A stretch of 64,000 nt of DNA from Candidatus Ozemibacter sibiricus (GTDB lineage: Bacteria; Muiribacteriota; Ozemobacteria; Ozemobacterales; Ozemobacteraceae). Positions 8,461 to 16,995 of the stretch are shown here, one piece after another. The position numbers were made by a program, and so were the translations under genes. Numbering within the stretch: position 1 is the stretch's first letter; each line of letters opens with the position of its first letter. A model generated the notes under the pieces. The model was given only the letters and a program-made list of their open reading frames with translations. It had not been told where the DNA came from and did not search any database. The stretch covers positions 62,001 to 126,000 of the forward strand of contig QOQW01000015.1 in NCBI GenBank assembly GCA_003327425.1. The letters run 5' to 3'.

Positions 8461-9813
8461 TCAGGGCCAGGATTCGGCGGGGGGTGGGGGCGGATTCTCG
8501 AGATGCCAGAGGGCCGCCGAGGGGTTGGGCAGCCCCCGGCCGGTCTCCATATCGAAGCCGGGCGCCCCCAGATCGATGGCCGAGGTGGCCAGAGCCTCGA
8601 GCAGGGTCTCGAGATCGTCGGCGGGGCGGGCTTCCCGCATCTGGGCCCAGATGCCAGCGAAGTGCGCCGCGGCCTGCAAGGTGCCCGAACCGAAGCGATA
8701 GCTGCCTTCCAGGTTCGGGCCGTAGATCGCCACGCCAGGCTCGGCCCAATCAGGCTTGGGAATGGGCACTGCCTCGACCACCCCGGGGCCGGTTCCGGAG
8801 AATCCGGCCTTGGCCTTCCATTGGTCGAGGGCGCCGATGGTGAGGCATTCCGGGAGGGCGGCCATGCCGGTGATCCGGCTGGGGATGTTGCCCGCCGGAA
8901 TGATGGGCAGGACCCCGGCCGTCCGGCAGGCCGCCAGGATCTGGCGCACCGCCTTGGGAGCCGGCCCGCCGAAATCGACGCAGAGCAGGATGGCGGCGGG
9001 GGGCGGGTCATCCGTCGGCTGCAGCACCCATTCGATGGCCGCCAGCAGTTCGGCCGTCGGGAGCTTGCCGCGGGTCACGGTGGCCAGCGAAAGCACGGCC
9101 CCGGTCGCCACGCCCTGGAAACGGCCTTTGACGAACCCCGCCAGGACTCCGAGGGGGTGCATCAGCATCAGGTCTTCGACGGTCCCGGTATTGGCCTTGG
9201 GATCGCCGAAATGCTTGCTATGCTTGATCTTGCCGGAGAGACAAGGGTGGAGATAGGGCAGGTCGGGCCCGACCACCCCGATGAGCACCCCCTGCCCGGT
9301 GAGACCGCGCTCCTGCAGGAGGGCGGTGGCCCCGGACATGGCCAGGTTCCAGGCATTGGGAGCGGGGGGAGCCATGGTCGGTCCCGACGGGCCGGGCCGC
9401 GGCCACGGCATGATCGGTTCCGCCAATTGATCGATGGTTTCGGCCTGCAACGTGGGATACTCGGCCAGCAACCGGGTCAATTCCTCATCGGTCAAATCGA
9501 CGCAGACGCCCCGGGCCGCCCAGACGGGGCGGACATGCCTGCCGCGGCCGTCGAGAACGCGGAGGATCGCCTGCGCCACCTCGCTCCCCTCGAGGCGCAA
9601 AGCGGCCAGCGCCCGTTCGGCGGCCGGCACTCCGGCCACGCGTTCAGCCACCACGTGATGGTCGACGGCTTCGGCCAGGGTCAGGAACCGCGGCCGGGCG
9701 GCGTCGTCAGCCGCCGTGGGGGCCGGGGCCCCGAGGGCCCCGGCCATGACGGTCATGACGGTGAGGAGGAACCCCAGGGGCAAGCCCCTGGGCGGGATCT
9801 TCCGCATACCCAT
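8461..9813 (-). CDS. Secreted subtilisin-fold (S8) protein, catalytically degenerate
   Basis: A 450-aa exported protein. A signal peptide is seen at residues 1-35 (LPLGFLLTVMTVMAGALGAP). Residues about 165-440 follow the subtilase core: LTGQGVLIGVVGPDLPYLHP matches the Asp region, MHPLGVLAGFVKGRFQGVA the His region, IIPAGNIPSRITGM the oxyanion Asn region and FGSGTLQAAAHFAGIWA the Ser region. The expected catalytic Asp position reads Gly (VVGPDL), and the GTS Ser position reads Leu (GTLQA), while a His and the Asn are kept. This predicts a binding or scaffold protein, not an active protease. The first ATG follows AGAGGA by eight bases. It may be co-transcribed with the upstream secreted protein gene (59-base gap). 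Confidence 0.68.
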   Translation of the reverse strand: MGMRKIPPRGLPLGFLLTVMTVMAGALGAPAPTAADDAARPRFLTLAEAVDHHVVAERVAGVPAAERALAALRLEGSEVAQAILRVLDGRGRHVRPVWAARGVCVDLTDEELTRLLAEYPTLQAETIDQLAEPIMPWPRPGPSGPTMAPPAPNAWNLAMSGATALLQERGLTGQGVLIGVVGPDLPYLHPCLSGKIKHSKHFGDPKANTGTVEDLMLMHPLGVLAGFVKGRFQGVATGAVLSLATVTRGKLPTAELLAAIEWVLQPTDDPPPAAILLCVDFGGPAPKAVRQILAACRTAGVLPIIPAGNIPSRITGMAALPECLTIGALDQWKAKAGFSGTGPGVVEAVPIPKPDWAEPGVAIYGPNLEGSYRFGSGTLQAAAHFAGIWAQMREARPADDLETLLEALATSAIDLGAPGFDMETGRGLPNPSAALWHLENPPPPPAESWP

Positions 9814-9872
9814 CTCTCGAATCCTCTGTGGTGGACTGATGTGGCTCGGGTCGCCCGCAGCGGTCGGCCGGA

Positions 9873-10745
9873 CTACAGGGCGGAAATGCCGGTGACGACT
9901 TCCTCGCCGGTCGGTTCGTGGAGAATCTCGTAGGTCTTGCCGCAGACTTCCCAGGGGCCGGTGGACCAGCCGCTGACCTTGGCGCGCAGCAGTTCGAACC
10001 AGACCTTGTTGACCTCGAACTTCCGGTTGGTTTTGGTGGTGATCGCCTTGACCCGGGTGAAGGTGACCTTGCAGACGAAGGTCGGGGTACCATTCATGTT
10101 CACCTGATACTGCGGGCCGACGTTGAGATCCTTGATGGCGCCACCGGTCGCCAGGCCGGTCAGGATCTGGACGATGTCGAGGGTGACCACCAGTTCGACA
10201 TTCCAGGTGGTGGTGATGCTCTGCTCTTCGGATTGCCAGGAGTAGCCCTTCTGCTCACGGTCGATCTCCCGACCCTTGCGATATTTGTAGCCAGGCTCGG
10301 CATACCCGTACCCCGGGAAATACTCGGCGAATTTCTCGGCCGTCAGCGGCGGCTTCCATTCGGTGGTGAACGCGGTCTTCACCATCCCCAGAGCGGGGTA
10401 GAAGGCTTGCCGGGTGATGGGATCGAAGGAGCGATAGATGTCGCTGACCACCTCGACGACCTCGAAATCGCGGTCAAGGCTGGCCAGGATGTGTTTGCCG
10501 AGGTTGACGCTCTGCTTTTCGTAGATCTCGCAGGCTTTCACATAGGCCGTCTCCAGTTCGGGGGTGGGGGTCAGCGTGAGGCGATAGAAAAGTTCGTTCA
10601 CATTCCAGAACTGAGAGATCATGCCAAAAACCTGAGTCTGGAGCTTGAAATGCTTGTGCTCCGGGCCGAACCCATCGAAGGCCCAGGCGGCCCCTGAGGC
10701 CACCAGCCCGATGACCATCGCCAGAACGAGACAACGTTTGCGCAT
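9873..10745 (-). CDS. Exported protein of unknown function
   Basis: A 290-aa protein that I do not recognise. It has a clean signal peptide (residues 1-22, CLVLAMVIGLVASGAAWA with AWA before the likely cleavage site). The mature part is mixed alpha/beta with no TM segment; it carries a charged middle (YKYRKGREIDREQKGY) and a beta-rich C-terminal half ending in GEEVVTGISAL. Only two cysteines occur in the mature protein. The start is set by GAGGAGGAG upstream and by the sigma-70 promoter at 10785-10813. It lies 59 bases upstream of the degenerate subtilase gene on the same strand, so the two may form an envelope-protein operon. Confidence 0.65.
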   Translation of the reverse strand: MRKRCLVLAMVIGLVASGAAWAFDGFGPEHKHFKLQTQVFGMISQFWNVNELFYRLTLTPTPELETAYVKACEIYEKQSVNLGKHILASLDRDFEVVEVVSDIYRSFDPITRQAFYPALGMVKTAFTTEWKPPLTAEKFAEYFPGYGYAEPGYKYRKGREIDREQKGYSWQSEEQSITTTWNVELVVTLDIVQILTGLATGGAIKDLNVGPQYQVNMNGTPTFVCKVTFTRVKAITTKTNRKFEVNKVWFELLRAKVSGWSTGPWEVCGKTYEILHEPTGEEVVTGISAL

Positions 10746-10784
10746 TCTCTATACTCCTCCTCAAATCGGCATTGGATCACTCTC

Positions 10785-10813
10785 AATATATTGCCCGATT
10801 CGGAGAGAGGCAA
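10785..10813 (-). promoter_or_regulatory. Sigma-70 promoter for exported-protein gene
   Basis: On the minus strand, TTGCCT (10808-10813) and TATATT (10785-10790) are separated by 17 bases. The expected start of transcription leaves a short leader containing the GAGGAGG ribosome binding site. Confidence 0.6.
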
Positions 10814-10950
10814 TGGAACGCGAAGGTACACTTGCAAAATCCTCTAGAGCCCCTTGGGGAGAAGACTTCAACCAGGCGCTGCCGATTTTGTTGCAGGAAA
10901 TATGCAGCCAGCTCGAGAGCCACCTTGAAGCTGATGTGAAGGTCGCGACC

Positions 10951-13695
10951 TCAGAGAATCGCTGTCCAGGGGCAGGACAGCGATATCGTCACCCCACCGA
11001 ACCTCGACCGGGTCTTCTTGCGCCGCACCTTGGCCGCCGGCGTCACCGAACGGAGGATCTTCTGCAACCGCTGGATGGAGCTTTTGAAGGCCCCGACGTC
11101 GGTTTCCGGATCGAAGACGGTCTGCCAGACCGCATGGTACAACGCGTCGACATCGACGGGGTGGGGGAGGGCGATCAGGAGCTGCGACAGGATCCCGTGG
11201 GGGATGGATCCGGGCTTGAGCCAGGCCACATGCTCCCGCCAGACCAGAAGGCCGGCCGGGCCGTCGAAGACGAGTCGATCGCGCGGGTACTCCCGGCGCC
11301 AGGCCTCGTACTCCTCGTGGTGGATGGGCCGGGTCAGCCCATCCTCCAGACAGGTGAAGAACTCCGCAGCCCGTCGGCGCCGGGCTTCCACCGCCTGGAC
11401 GACCTTGCCCAGCGAGCGGTGGCGGGCGAGCAGGGCGGTGAGCATGGCCGCGGGGGTTTTCTGGAGATGGTATTCGATGAAACGACGGCTGCCTGGGCTG
11501 CCCCGTTGCATCATGGGCTCGGCGAGAAAGGCCCAGAACGGCTCATAGGCTTGGGTATCGAGGAAGGCGGCGATCTGGGCGTCGAGATCGACGTGCGGGA
11601 ATCGTTCTGGGTAGAGGAGCGCCCCCAACAACCGGATCTGGACCAACTGGCTGCAGTGCGGGAAGCGGGCGAACCGTCGCTCGGCCTCCGCCAAGGTGTC
11701 GGGCGCGCGGGGATCGCCCCGCATGGCCTGACAGAAAGCGAGGCCATGCAGGCAATCGCCCCCTTCGACATCGGAACTCTCGGCCTGCCGGGAGGTTTCG
11801 AGCATGCTGGCGTAGAGCCGTTCGGCGTCCAGGAATTCCCCCTTGTACAAAGCGGTCATGGCCCTCACCGCGGTGATGACGAAGCGGGCGCGAGGCTCGA
11901 GCGTCCGGCCCTCGAGGTCGGGAATCATATCCCACCAGGCCTTGGCGGCCGCGGTGTTGCCGAGCAGTTCGCACAGCCAGGCCAACAAGGCGGTCGTTTC
12001 GAGAACCCCGCTTTCGTGGCTCTGTTGGGACTTGAGGGTGTGGCATTCCCGCAAGATGCGCATGGCTTTGGAAAACTGCCCCATCTTGAGGAAGACCTTG
12101 CCGAGGGACAACGCGGCGATGGCCTGATTCCAGGTGTTTTTCAGGCTGCGGTGCAGATTGACCGATTGCTGCAGGAACAGGGCGGCCCGGCGAAAATGCC
12201 CGCTGTCATATTCGACCAGCCCGAGATTCCCCAGCAATGAAGCCTGGGCGGAGCGTTCCCCCAGATCCTTCATCACGGCGAGGCCGGCAAGATAGTGCCG
12301 ACGCGCTTCCTGCGCCATCCCACGCACGAAGTAGAGATTGCCCAGCGAGCAGTCGGCCGAGGCCAGGCGACGGCGGTCGCGGGCGACGGCGTAGAACTCG
12401 CGGGCCAGGATCAACTCGGCCATCGCTTCATTCATCCGATTCATGAGGCGAAACACATTGCCGGCGACGAAGGCCAGTTCGCCGCATTCGAGTTCGGCGT
12501 GTTCGCGCGCCTCATAGATGGCCTTGCCGCGGTCGATGACGGCGATCGCTTCGTCGAAGCGGTCCTGGCGGGCCATGGTGCGGGCGGCGATGACGTAGAA
12601 GTAGTGGGGCAGGGGGCGGTCCTGGGCCAGGTACCGGCCGGTCACCCGGTTGATGAGGTCGAAGCGGCCGGCATTGTACAGGTTGTAGGCCTGCAAAGCG
12701 AAATGCTCGATGACCAGATCGTCGAGACCCAGCAGGCAGCCCAGGTGAAGCGCCGTTTCGACCCGGTTGATGGACGGGGAGGCCAGGTTGCGTTTGATCC
12801 AATCCTCCAGCTCGTCCCGCCGCCGCTCGAGCACGTCGGGATGCTCGTCGAGCCACCGGTTGAACCGGATGGGAAAGGGCCGGGGCGGCCCGGAGTCGGA
12901 AGAGCGTCCGAAATGATCGACCAGCAGGTCATCGAGAGAGGAGGGCGAGAGGTTCAGGAACAGGGTTTCCCAGAACGGATCGAGAGCCGCGGATGCCGCC
13001 TCGCCGAGAATGGGAATGCGCCCCTGGGCGGCGATCCAGTCGCGAAAGGCCGGCATCCGTCGCAGTTCGATCCAGGAGGCGAGGTCGGCATCGAGATTGG
13101 CCGGTGGCTCGGGGAGGGCCAGGGCCAGCAGTCCGGCGGGGACTTTGAGGAAGAACCGGCTGTCCCACAGGAGGGGCTGGTCGGTGACGCGCGGGTCGAG
13201 CTTGACCGGGGTTCGCTTGAAGGCGCCGAACGGCAGCTCGTCAGCGCGGGCACGGCCCGCCCAGGCGGTGAAATAGCAGGCTCGCTTGAGAACGGTATCC
13301 GAGACCTGGCGGGCGATCGTCAGCAGGGCGCCCGGGTTGTACGGCAGCCGCACGAACAAGCCCGCCAGCTCTGGCAGCGGAGGCGCGTGGTGCATATCGG
13401 CCAGCAGGTCGAGCAGCGTCTTCTCGAGCGTCGACACCGGCAGCGCCGCCTGCTGGAACGCGGCGATCTGCAGATGGCGGGTCTTTTCCTCGGGATGGAA
13501 GACGAACACCAGCGGCCGTCCCCCCACCGTTCGATGGCGGCGGCGGCGGGGCGAGACCGCCGTCAGCGTGGCCGGCAGGTCGGGAATCTGCCCGAGCAGG
13601 AACAGGGCGGTCTGATGGGACAGATATTCGCCCTCGAGTTCCATCAGGGCCTCGAGTTCCTGGAACAGGGAACGGCCAGACGTCTGTCGCGGCAT
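10951..13695 (-). CDS. Large TPR transcriptional regulator with N- and C-terminal winged helices
   Basis: About 914 aa from the ATG at 13695; no good ribosome binding site is visible there, and the frame stays open upstream to about 14205, so the start is uncertain. Residues about 1-110 (ELEALMELEGEYLSHQTALF and LPVSTLEKTLLDLLADM) resemble AbiEi-like winged-helix antitoxins/regulators. The middle (about 330-760) holds many TPR-like helical pairs (for example SADCSLGNLYFVRGMAQEAR, ASLLGNLGLVEYDSGHFRRA, QAIAALSLGKVFLKMGQFSK). The last 100 residues (GILSQLLIALPHPVDVDALY then KSSIQRLQKILRSVT) look like an OmpR/SARP-type DNA-binding domain. The whole suggests a single-component transcription factor whose TPR platform senses a partner. 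No partner gene is evident. The long plus-strand reading frame opposite it is treated as antisense noise. Confidence 0.65.
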   Translation of the reverse strand: MPRQTSGRSLFQELEALMELEGEYLSHQTALFLLGQIPDLPATLTAVSPRRRRHRTVGGRPLVFVFHPEEKTRHLQIAAFQQAALPVSTLEKTLLDLLADMHHAPPLPELAGLFVRLPYNPGALLTIARQVSDTVLKRACYFTAWAGRARADELPFGAFKRTPVKLDPRVTDQPLLWDSRFFLKVPAGLLALALPEPPANLDADLASWIELRRMPAFRDWIAAQGRIPILGEAASAALDPFWETLFLNLSPSSLDDLLVDHFGRSSDSGPPRPFPIRFNRWLDEHPDVLERRRDELEDWIKRNLASPSINRVETALHLGCLLGLDDLVIEHFALQAYNLYNAGRFDLINRVTGRYLAQDRPLPHYFYVIAARTMARQDRFDEAIAVIDRGKAIYEAREHAELECGELAFVAGNVFRLMNRMNEAMAELILAREFYAVARDRRRLASADCSLGNLYFVRGMAQEARRHYLAGLAVMKDLGERSAQASLLGNLGLVEYDSGHFRRAALFLQQSVNLHRSLKNTWNQAIAALSLGKVFLKMGQFSKAMRILRECHTLKSQQSHESGVLETTALLAWLCELLGNTAAAKAWWDMIPDLEGRTLEPRARFVITAVRAMTALYKGEFLDAERLYASMLETSRQAESSDVEGGDCLHGLAFCQAMRGDPRAPDTLAEAERRFARFPHCSQLVQIRLLGALLYPERFPHVDLDAQIAAFLDTQAYEPFWAFLAEPMMQRGSPGSRRFIEYHLQKTPAAMLTALLARHRSLGKVVQAVEARRRRAAEFFTCLEDGLTRPIHHEEYEAWRREYPRDRLVFDGPAGLLVWREHVAWLKPGSIPHGILSQLLIALPHPVDVDALYHAVWQTVFDPETDVGAFKSSIQRLQKILRSVTPAAKVRRKKTRSRFGGVTISLSCPWTAIL

Positions 13696-14203
13696 CAGGA
13701 ATGATCGGTGCCGAGCCCGCCAGGGCCAGGCGCCGCCGAAGGAATGCTCAAGCTTGAGCTCGACGGCCATTTCGAGCGTTTCAGGCTGGGCCCAAGGCCT
13801 GGGCCCGCTGGCGAGGCGAAAGCCACGGTCAGAAGGGAAAAACGCGCGGTGGCACCGGAATTCCAGCCGGTGGGGGACAGTGACGGCTTCCTGGCACAGG
13901 GAATGGTGTTCACGGCGCGGTGGTTCTAGTATACTCGCAGGGGTTCTCTGGCGCCACCATCTACATACATCCCTGCTCCACCATCCATCGCGCACGCCAT
14001 GCCATCCTCCACCGCTCCGAGTCCAGCGCCCCGCCCCTTCCGCCTTTTCACCGACCTCGACCAGAACGGCCGGCAAGGGGCTGGGACTGGCCCTGTTGTG
14101 GTGGTGGTTCATGCGAACCGACGCGCCCGCCGATCGTCGCCCCTCTTCCTGAACAGCCAGACGAGGTTTTTCTCCGCCCACCAAGTCGTGGTATGCTGGC
14201 GGC

Positions 14204-15418
14204 ATGCAGATGCAGAAGATCCGACACGCCTTTCAAATGTTGTTCCTGGTCGCGGTAGGGATCCTGACCTTCCGCCATCTGTCCGGCTTCACCAAGGCCC
14301 ATTGCGAGTCCTATTGTCCCGGTGGCGGACTCGAGAGCATCGGGTTCTACCTCAAGAACGGAGCGTTCCTGTGCGCCACGTCGGGCATCAACCTGATTTT
14401 GTTCGTGGCCATCCTGGGCGGGACCATCGTCATGGGCCGGGCCTTCTGCTCCTGGGTCTGCCCGGTCGGAACCCTCATGGAAGGGCTGCGCGCCGCCGGC
14501 CGCCAGGCCGGAATGCTCTGGCAGGGGTTCTGGTGCACGACGGGCGGACAGTGGCTGGGCCGGCTGCGGTATCCGATCCTGGTGGCGGTCCTGTATTTCA
14601 CCTATGCTGTGACCGACCTCGTGTTCCGGCCGTTCTGCCTGTACTATGTGGGCTTTTCCGGTCAGGACCACGAAGTCGAATGGTGGTCGAAATGGGTGAT
14701 GCTGGCCTTGAGCCTGGCATCGCTGTACCTGCCGTTCGTCTGGTGCAAGGTGATCTGCCCGCTGGGCGCCAGCCTCGGGGTGGCCCGCCTCCTCGGACCG
14801 GTCTCCCCGGTGATCGATGAAAAGGATTGCACGGCTTGCCGTCTCTGTTCGCGCGAATGCCCGCAACAAATCAACGTTTTCGAGGAAAAGCGGGTCTGGT
14901 CGACCGATTGTACGGAATGCCTGGTCTGCCTCGATGCTTGCCCCACGCAGTGCCTTCACCTCGGGATCGGCTACCGCCCCTGGCCCGCCGACCGGCCGAC
15001 CGACGGCGACCGGCCGGGCCCGAGCCTGCCCCGGAAGGCCTTGCCCTGGCTGGTGGCCGCGATGATGGGCGCCGGGTTCCTGTTCGCCTTCCGCTACCCG
15101 CTGCCGACCATGTCGAAAACCTTCCCAGCCTTCTCCAGCGGCGCGACCTTCGCTCGAGTCGATCTCGTCCTGACGGGCCTGCGCTGTCGGGGCACCGCGA
15201 ACACCCTCGCCTGGATCCTCGAGGAAGAACCGGGAGTGGCGGCGCTCGACGCCTACGTGGCCGAAGGCAAAGTCCGGCTGCTGTACGACCCGGCCAGAAC
15301 GAGCCCTGAGAAACTGGTCGATCGCATCCATGCCGGACGGTTGTGGAAAAACCCCAAGACCAACCAGGAAAAACGCCTCCAACCGTTCAAAGTCGAATCG
15401 ATCCATCCGGCCCCGTAG
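14204..15418 (+). CDS. NapH/CcoG-like 4Fe-4S membrane protein with HMA-like tail
   Basis: A 404-aa polytopic iron-sulfur protein. N-terminal TM segments flank the conserved Cys-Pro motifs FCSWVCPVGT and WCKVICPLGA. Two ferredoxin-type clusters are seen at about residues 210-255 (CTACRLCSRECP and CTECLVCLDACPT). After one more TM helix (about 287-303), the last 90 residues form a ferredoxin-like fold resembling an HMA domain (LVLTGLRCRGTANTLAWILE, VRLLYDPARTSPEKLVDRI), but with CRG in place of CxxC. The family passes electrons between quinols and periplasmic partners or serves cupric reduction; the HMA-like tail hints at metal handling, which is inference. No ribosome binding site precedes the ATG; a TATGCT box lies just upstream, so a leaderless transcript is possible. 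Confidence 0.82.
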   Translation: MQMQKIRHAFQMLFLVAVGILTFRHLSGFTKAHCESYCPGGGLESIGFYLKNGAFLCATSGINLILFVAILGGTIVMGRAFCSWVCPVGTLMEGLRAAGRQAGMLWQGFWCTTGGQWLGRLRYPILVAVLYFTYAVTDLVFRPFCLYYVGFSGQDHEVEWWSKWVMLALSLASLYLPFVWCKVICPLGASLGVARLLGPVSPVIDEKDCTACRLCSRECPQQINVFEEKRVWSTDCTECLVCLDACPTQCLHLGIGYRPWPADRPTDGDRPGPSLPRKALPWLVAAMMGAGFLFAFRYPLPTMSKTFPAFSSGATFARVDLVLTGLRCRGTANTLAWILEEEPGVAALDAYVAEGKVRLLYDPARTSPEKLVDRIHAGRLWKNPKTNQEKRLQPFKVESIHPAP

Positions 15419-15555
15419 CATATTTGATGTAACGTGCACGTCCTCTCCCATCGCGGCCAGGGTCCCGACCATTGCCGGAAGCGGGAATCGCTCAGAGGCA
15501 CCTTCAGGACAAGGTGTTCCTTGTAGGAGAGGGCGAATGTTGGCATTTTTGAGGT

Positions 15556-16359
15556 ATGAATCGCACAAATGCCGCGGTGGCCGTCGTCCTGTTCCTGCTG
15601 TTGGCGGGGAGCGCCTGGGGAGTGCCCTATGTGGCGGGCCCGTACACCGTCGATGTGGTCGTCCGCAATACCACGATGGCGCTGATTCCCGATGCGGATG
15701 TCTCCTGCTGGCTCGATGGCAAGGTCATCCGCTTGAAGGCCAGCGCGCGGGGCTACGTCTCGAAAACCGCCGCCATCCAGACCGGGGCCGCCACCTATTA
15801 CAAGTACGACTTCGTCTTGGAAGACCCCGAGCTGCGCGTGGCGATCGTCGACTTGAATGGGCGGCCCATCAAATCGGCGTATCTCGAAAAAGGCCAATAC
15901 GGCTTTGCTGGCAACGAATACGGCTTCACCGTCTATATTCCGAAGCAGGTGTGGCCGATGCCAGCTCAGAAACGCGTGGAAATCATCGACGGGTTCCTGG
16001 GCGCCGCCTGGAAGCTATGGGCGAAACTCGAGAAGATCGAAGACTACTACCGGGTGAAGGTGGCCATGGATCGCAAAGCCATCTTCTGGGGCGGGCCTGA
16101 GTTCTATGTGGTGTTCGACCTGTCGAAAAAGGTGGCGCCATCCGCCACCCACCAGTGGGTCGAGCGGCTGGCTCGCCTCGAAGTCGATCCCCTGGCGCCA
16201 GCCGGCGCCGCCGCCGCCCTCGGCGCCTTCCTGGCCGAGCCGATCATGCTCCCCGACGTGATCGCCCTGGGCCTGCCCGTGCCGCGCACGCTACAGGCCT
16301 ACCACGATCAGGCTGCTCGGTTCGCCGAGCTGCATCGCGACACGCCGCAGGAAAATTGA
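15556..16359 (+). CDS. Exported protein of unknown function
   Basis: A 267-aa protein that I do not recognise. It has a signal peptide (residues about 1-23, AAVAVVLFLLLAGSAWG). Residues 30-120 are beta-rich and read like two carboxypeptidase-regulatory or Ig-like repeats (YTVDVVVRNTTMALIPDADV, LRVAIVDLNGRPIKSAYLEK). The C-terminal 70 residues are Ala/Pro rich. It is the last host gene before the tRNA-Asn gene. The ATG at 15556 begins the signal peptide directly; the ribosome binding site is weak. Confidence 0.6.
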   Translation: MNRTNAAVAVVLFLLLAGSAWGVPYVAGPYTVDVVVRNTTMALIPDADVSCWLDGKVIRLKASARGYVSKTAAIQTGAATYYKYDFVLEDPELRVAIVDLNGRPIKSAYLEKGQYGFAGNEYGFTVYIPKQVWPMPAQKRVEIIDGFLGAAWKLWAKLEKIEDYYRVKVAMDRKAIFWGGPEFYVVFDLSKKVAPSATHQWVERLARLEVDPLAPAGAAAALGAFLAEPIMLPDVIALGLPVPRTLQAYHDQAARFAELHRDTPQEN

Positions 16360-16368
16360 TGTTCGCTC

Positions 16369-16398
16369 TTGCACCCGACCCCTCGGGTGTGGTATAGT
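16369..16398 (+). promoter_or_regulatory. Sigma-70 promoter of tRNA-Asn
   Basis: TTGCAC (16369-16374) and TATAGT (16393-16398) with an 18-base spacer end 10 bases before the tRNA 5' end. Confidence 0.7.
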
Positions 16399-16408
16399 GT
16401 GTTTACCT

Positions 16409-16484
16409 TCCTGGATAGCTCAGTCGGTAGAGCAGCTGGCTGTTAACCAGCGGGCCGGGGGTTCAAATCCCTCTCCAGGAGCCA
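16409..16484 (+). tRNA. tRNA-Asn (anticodon GTT)
   Basis: A 76-base cloverleaf: acceptor TCCTGGA (16409-16415) pairs with TCCAGGA (16474-16480), with discriminator G and an encoded CCA (16482-16484). The anticodon stem GCTGG/CCAGC encloses CTGTTAA with anticodon GTT at 16442-16444. The T-loop GTTCAAATCC is standard. It is the last host feature before prophage DNA, and tRNA 3' ends are common integration sites; no second copy of its 3' end is visible inside the window. Confidence 0.97.
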
Positions 16485-16493
16485 GAAATCCAT

Positions 16494-16518
16494 CCGCTGA
16501 TTTCAGCGGTTCTTGTTT
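16494..16518 (+). terminator. Terminator downstream of tRNA-Asn
   Basis: CCGCTGA-TT-TCAGCGG is a perfect 7-bp hairpin followed by TTCTTGTTT. Confidence 0.7.
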
Positions 16519-16524
16519 AACGAG

Positions 16525-16556
16525 AAGACCCCGTGGGGTGATCCCCTCGGGGTCTT
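16525..16556 (+). terminator. Second hairpin, AAGACCCC/GGGGTCTT
   Basis: AAGACCCC (16525-16532) pairs with GGGGTCTT (16549-16556). The inner bases GTGGGG and CCCCTC... can extend the stem. It may act in both directions and insulate host from prophage transcription. Confidence 0.5.
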
Positions 16557-16755
16557 GTCGTTTCCGGCGTGTCCACGCTGACTTACGCCCGCCCGCACAT
16601 TAACCCCGATTCTCCGTTTCGAAGCTCACCGCTCGGGGTTCGGGTGCAACCGTTGGGTTTGCGCGCGCTCACCGAAAATGTCCTCTCCGAATTCTCCCGT
16701 TCTCCGTTTTTCGAGTCGCCTTGTTTAACAGCCCGGCTGCATCCGGACACCCGTT

Positions 16756-16786
16756 TCGACATTTCGAACTCCCCTCCGGTAGGTAT
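16756..16786 (+). promoter_or_regulatory. Phage bipartite promoter site 1
   Basis: TCGACA (16756-16761), 18-base spacer ending CTCCGG, then TAGGTAT (16780-16786). It drives the integration cassette through the structured leader that begins about 40 bases downstream. It is one of eight matching sites and the only one with T at the first -35 position. Confidence 0.65.
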
Positions 16787-16826
16787 CTGCCGAAAGCCGG
16801 ACCAGTGGGTCCGGCGCAAGCGGATT

Positions 16827-16990
16827 ACCAGACAGCGGAAACAGCCGTGAGATCGGAGACCGTTGTGGGTGCCGACGACATCGCCTTCGGGTGGTGTCGG
16901 ACGGGCTCCAACGGCCTTCTCGACGTCAGGCCGATCCCGCCCCAGCGGCATCCACGACGGCACCTTTACGCGGCCTCCCGCAAAAGGAGG
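16827..16990 (+). ncRNA. Structured leader RNA, copy A, with SD-masking hairpin
   Basis: Shares a 5' segment (ACCAGACA ... CGTTGTGGGTG) with the 23680 copy. A 10-bp closing stem pairs GTGGGTGCCG (16865-16874) with CGGCATCCAC (16946-16955). Inside it are a perfect 10-bp hairpin capped by TTCG (CGACATCGCC/GGTGGTGTCG, 16876-16899) and a GGCCT/AGGCC hairpin (16913-16932) nested in CGGG/CCCG. A final hairpin CCTCC/GGAGG (16974-16990) covers the ribosome binding site of the 16996 gene. It resembles a translational riboregulator; ligand and function are unknown. Confidence 0.6.
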
Positions 16991-16995
16991 ACCGG

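Noticed and set aside
8359-9933. Long plus-strand reading frame opposite the degenerate subtilase gene
   Set aside because: It is an antisense frame of a GC-rich gene: no ribosome binding site, Gly/Arg/Pro-rich composition and no recognisable domain.
10645-12240. Long plus-strand frame opposite the TPR regulator
   Set aside because: Same reason; the opposite strand has clear TPR and winged-helix sequence.
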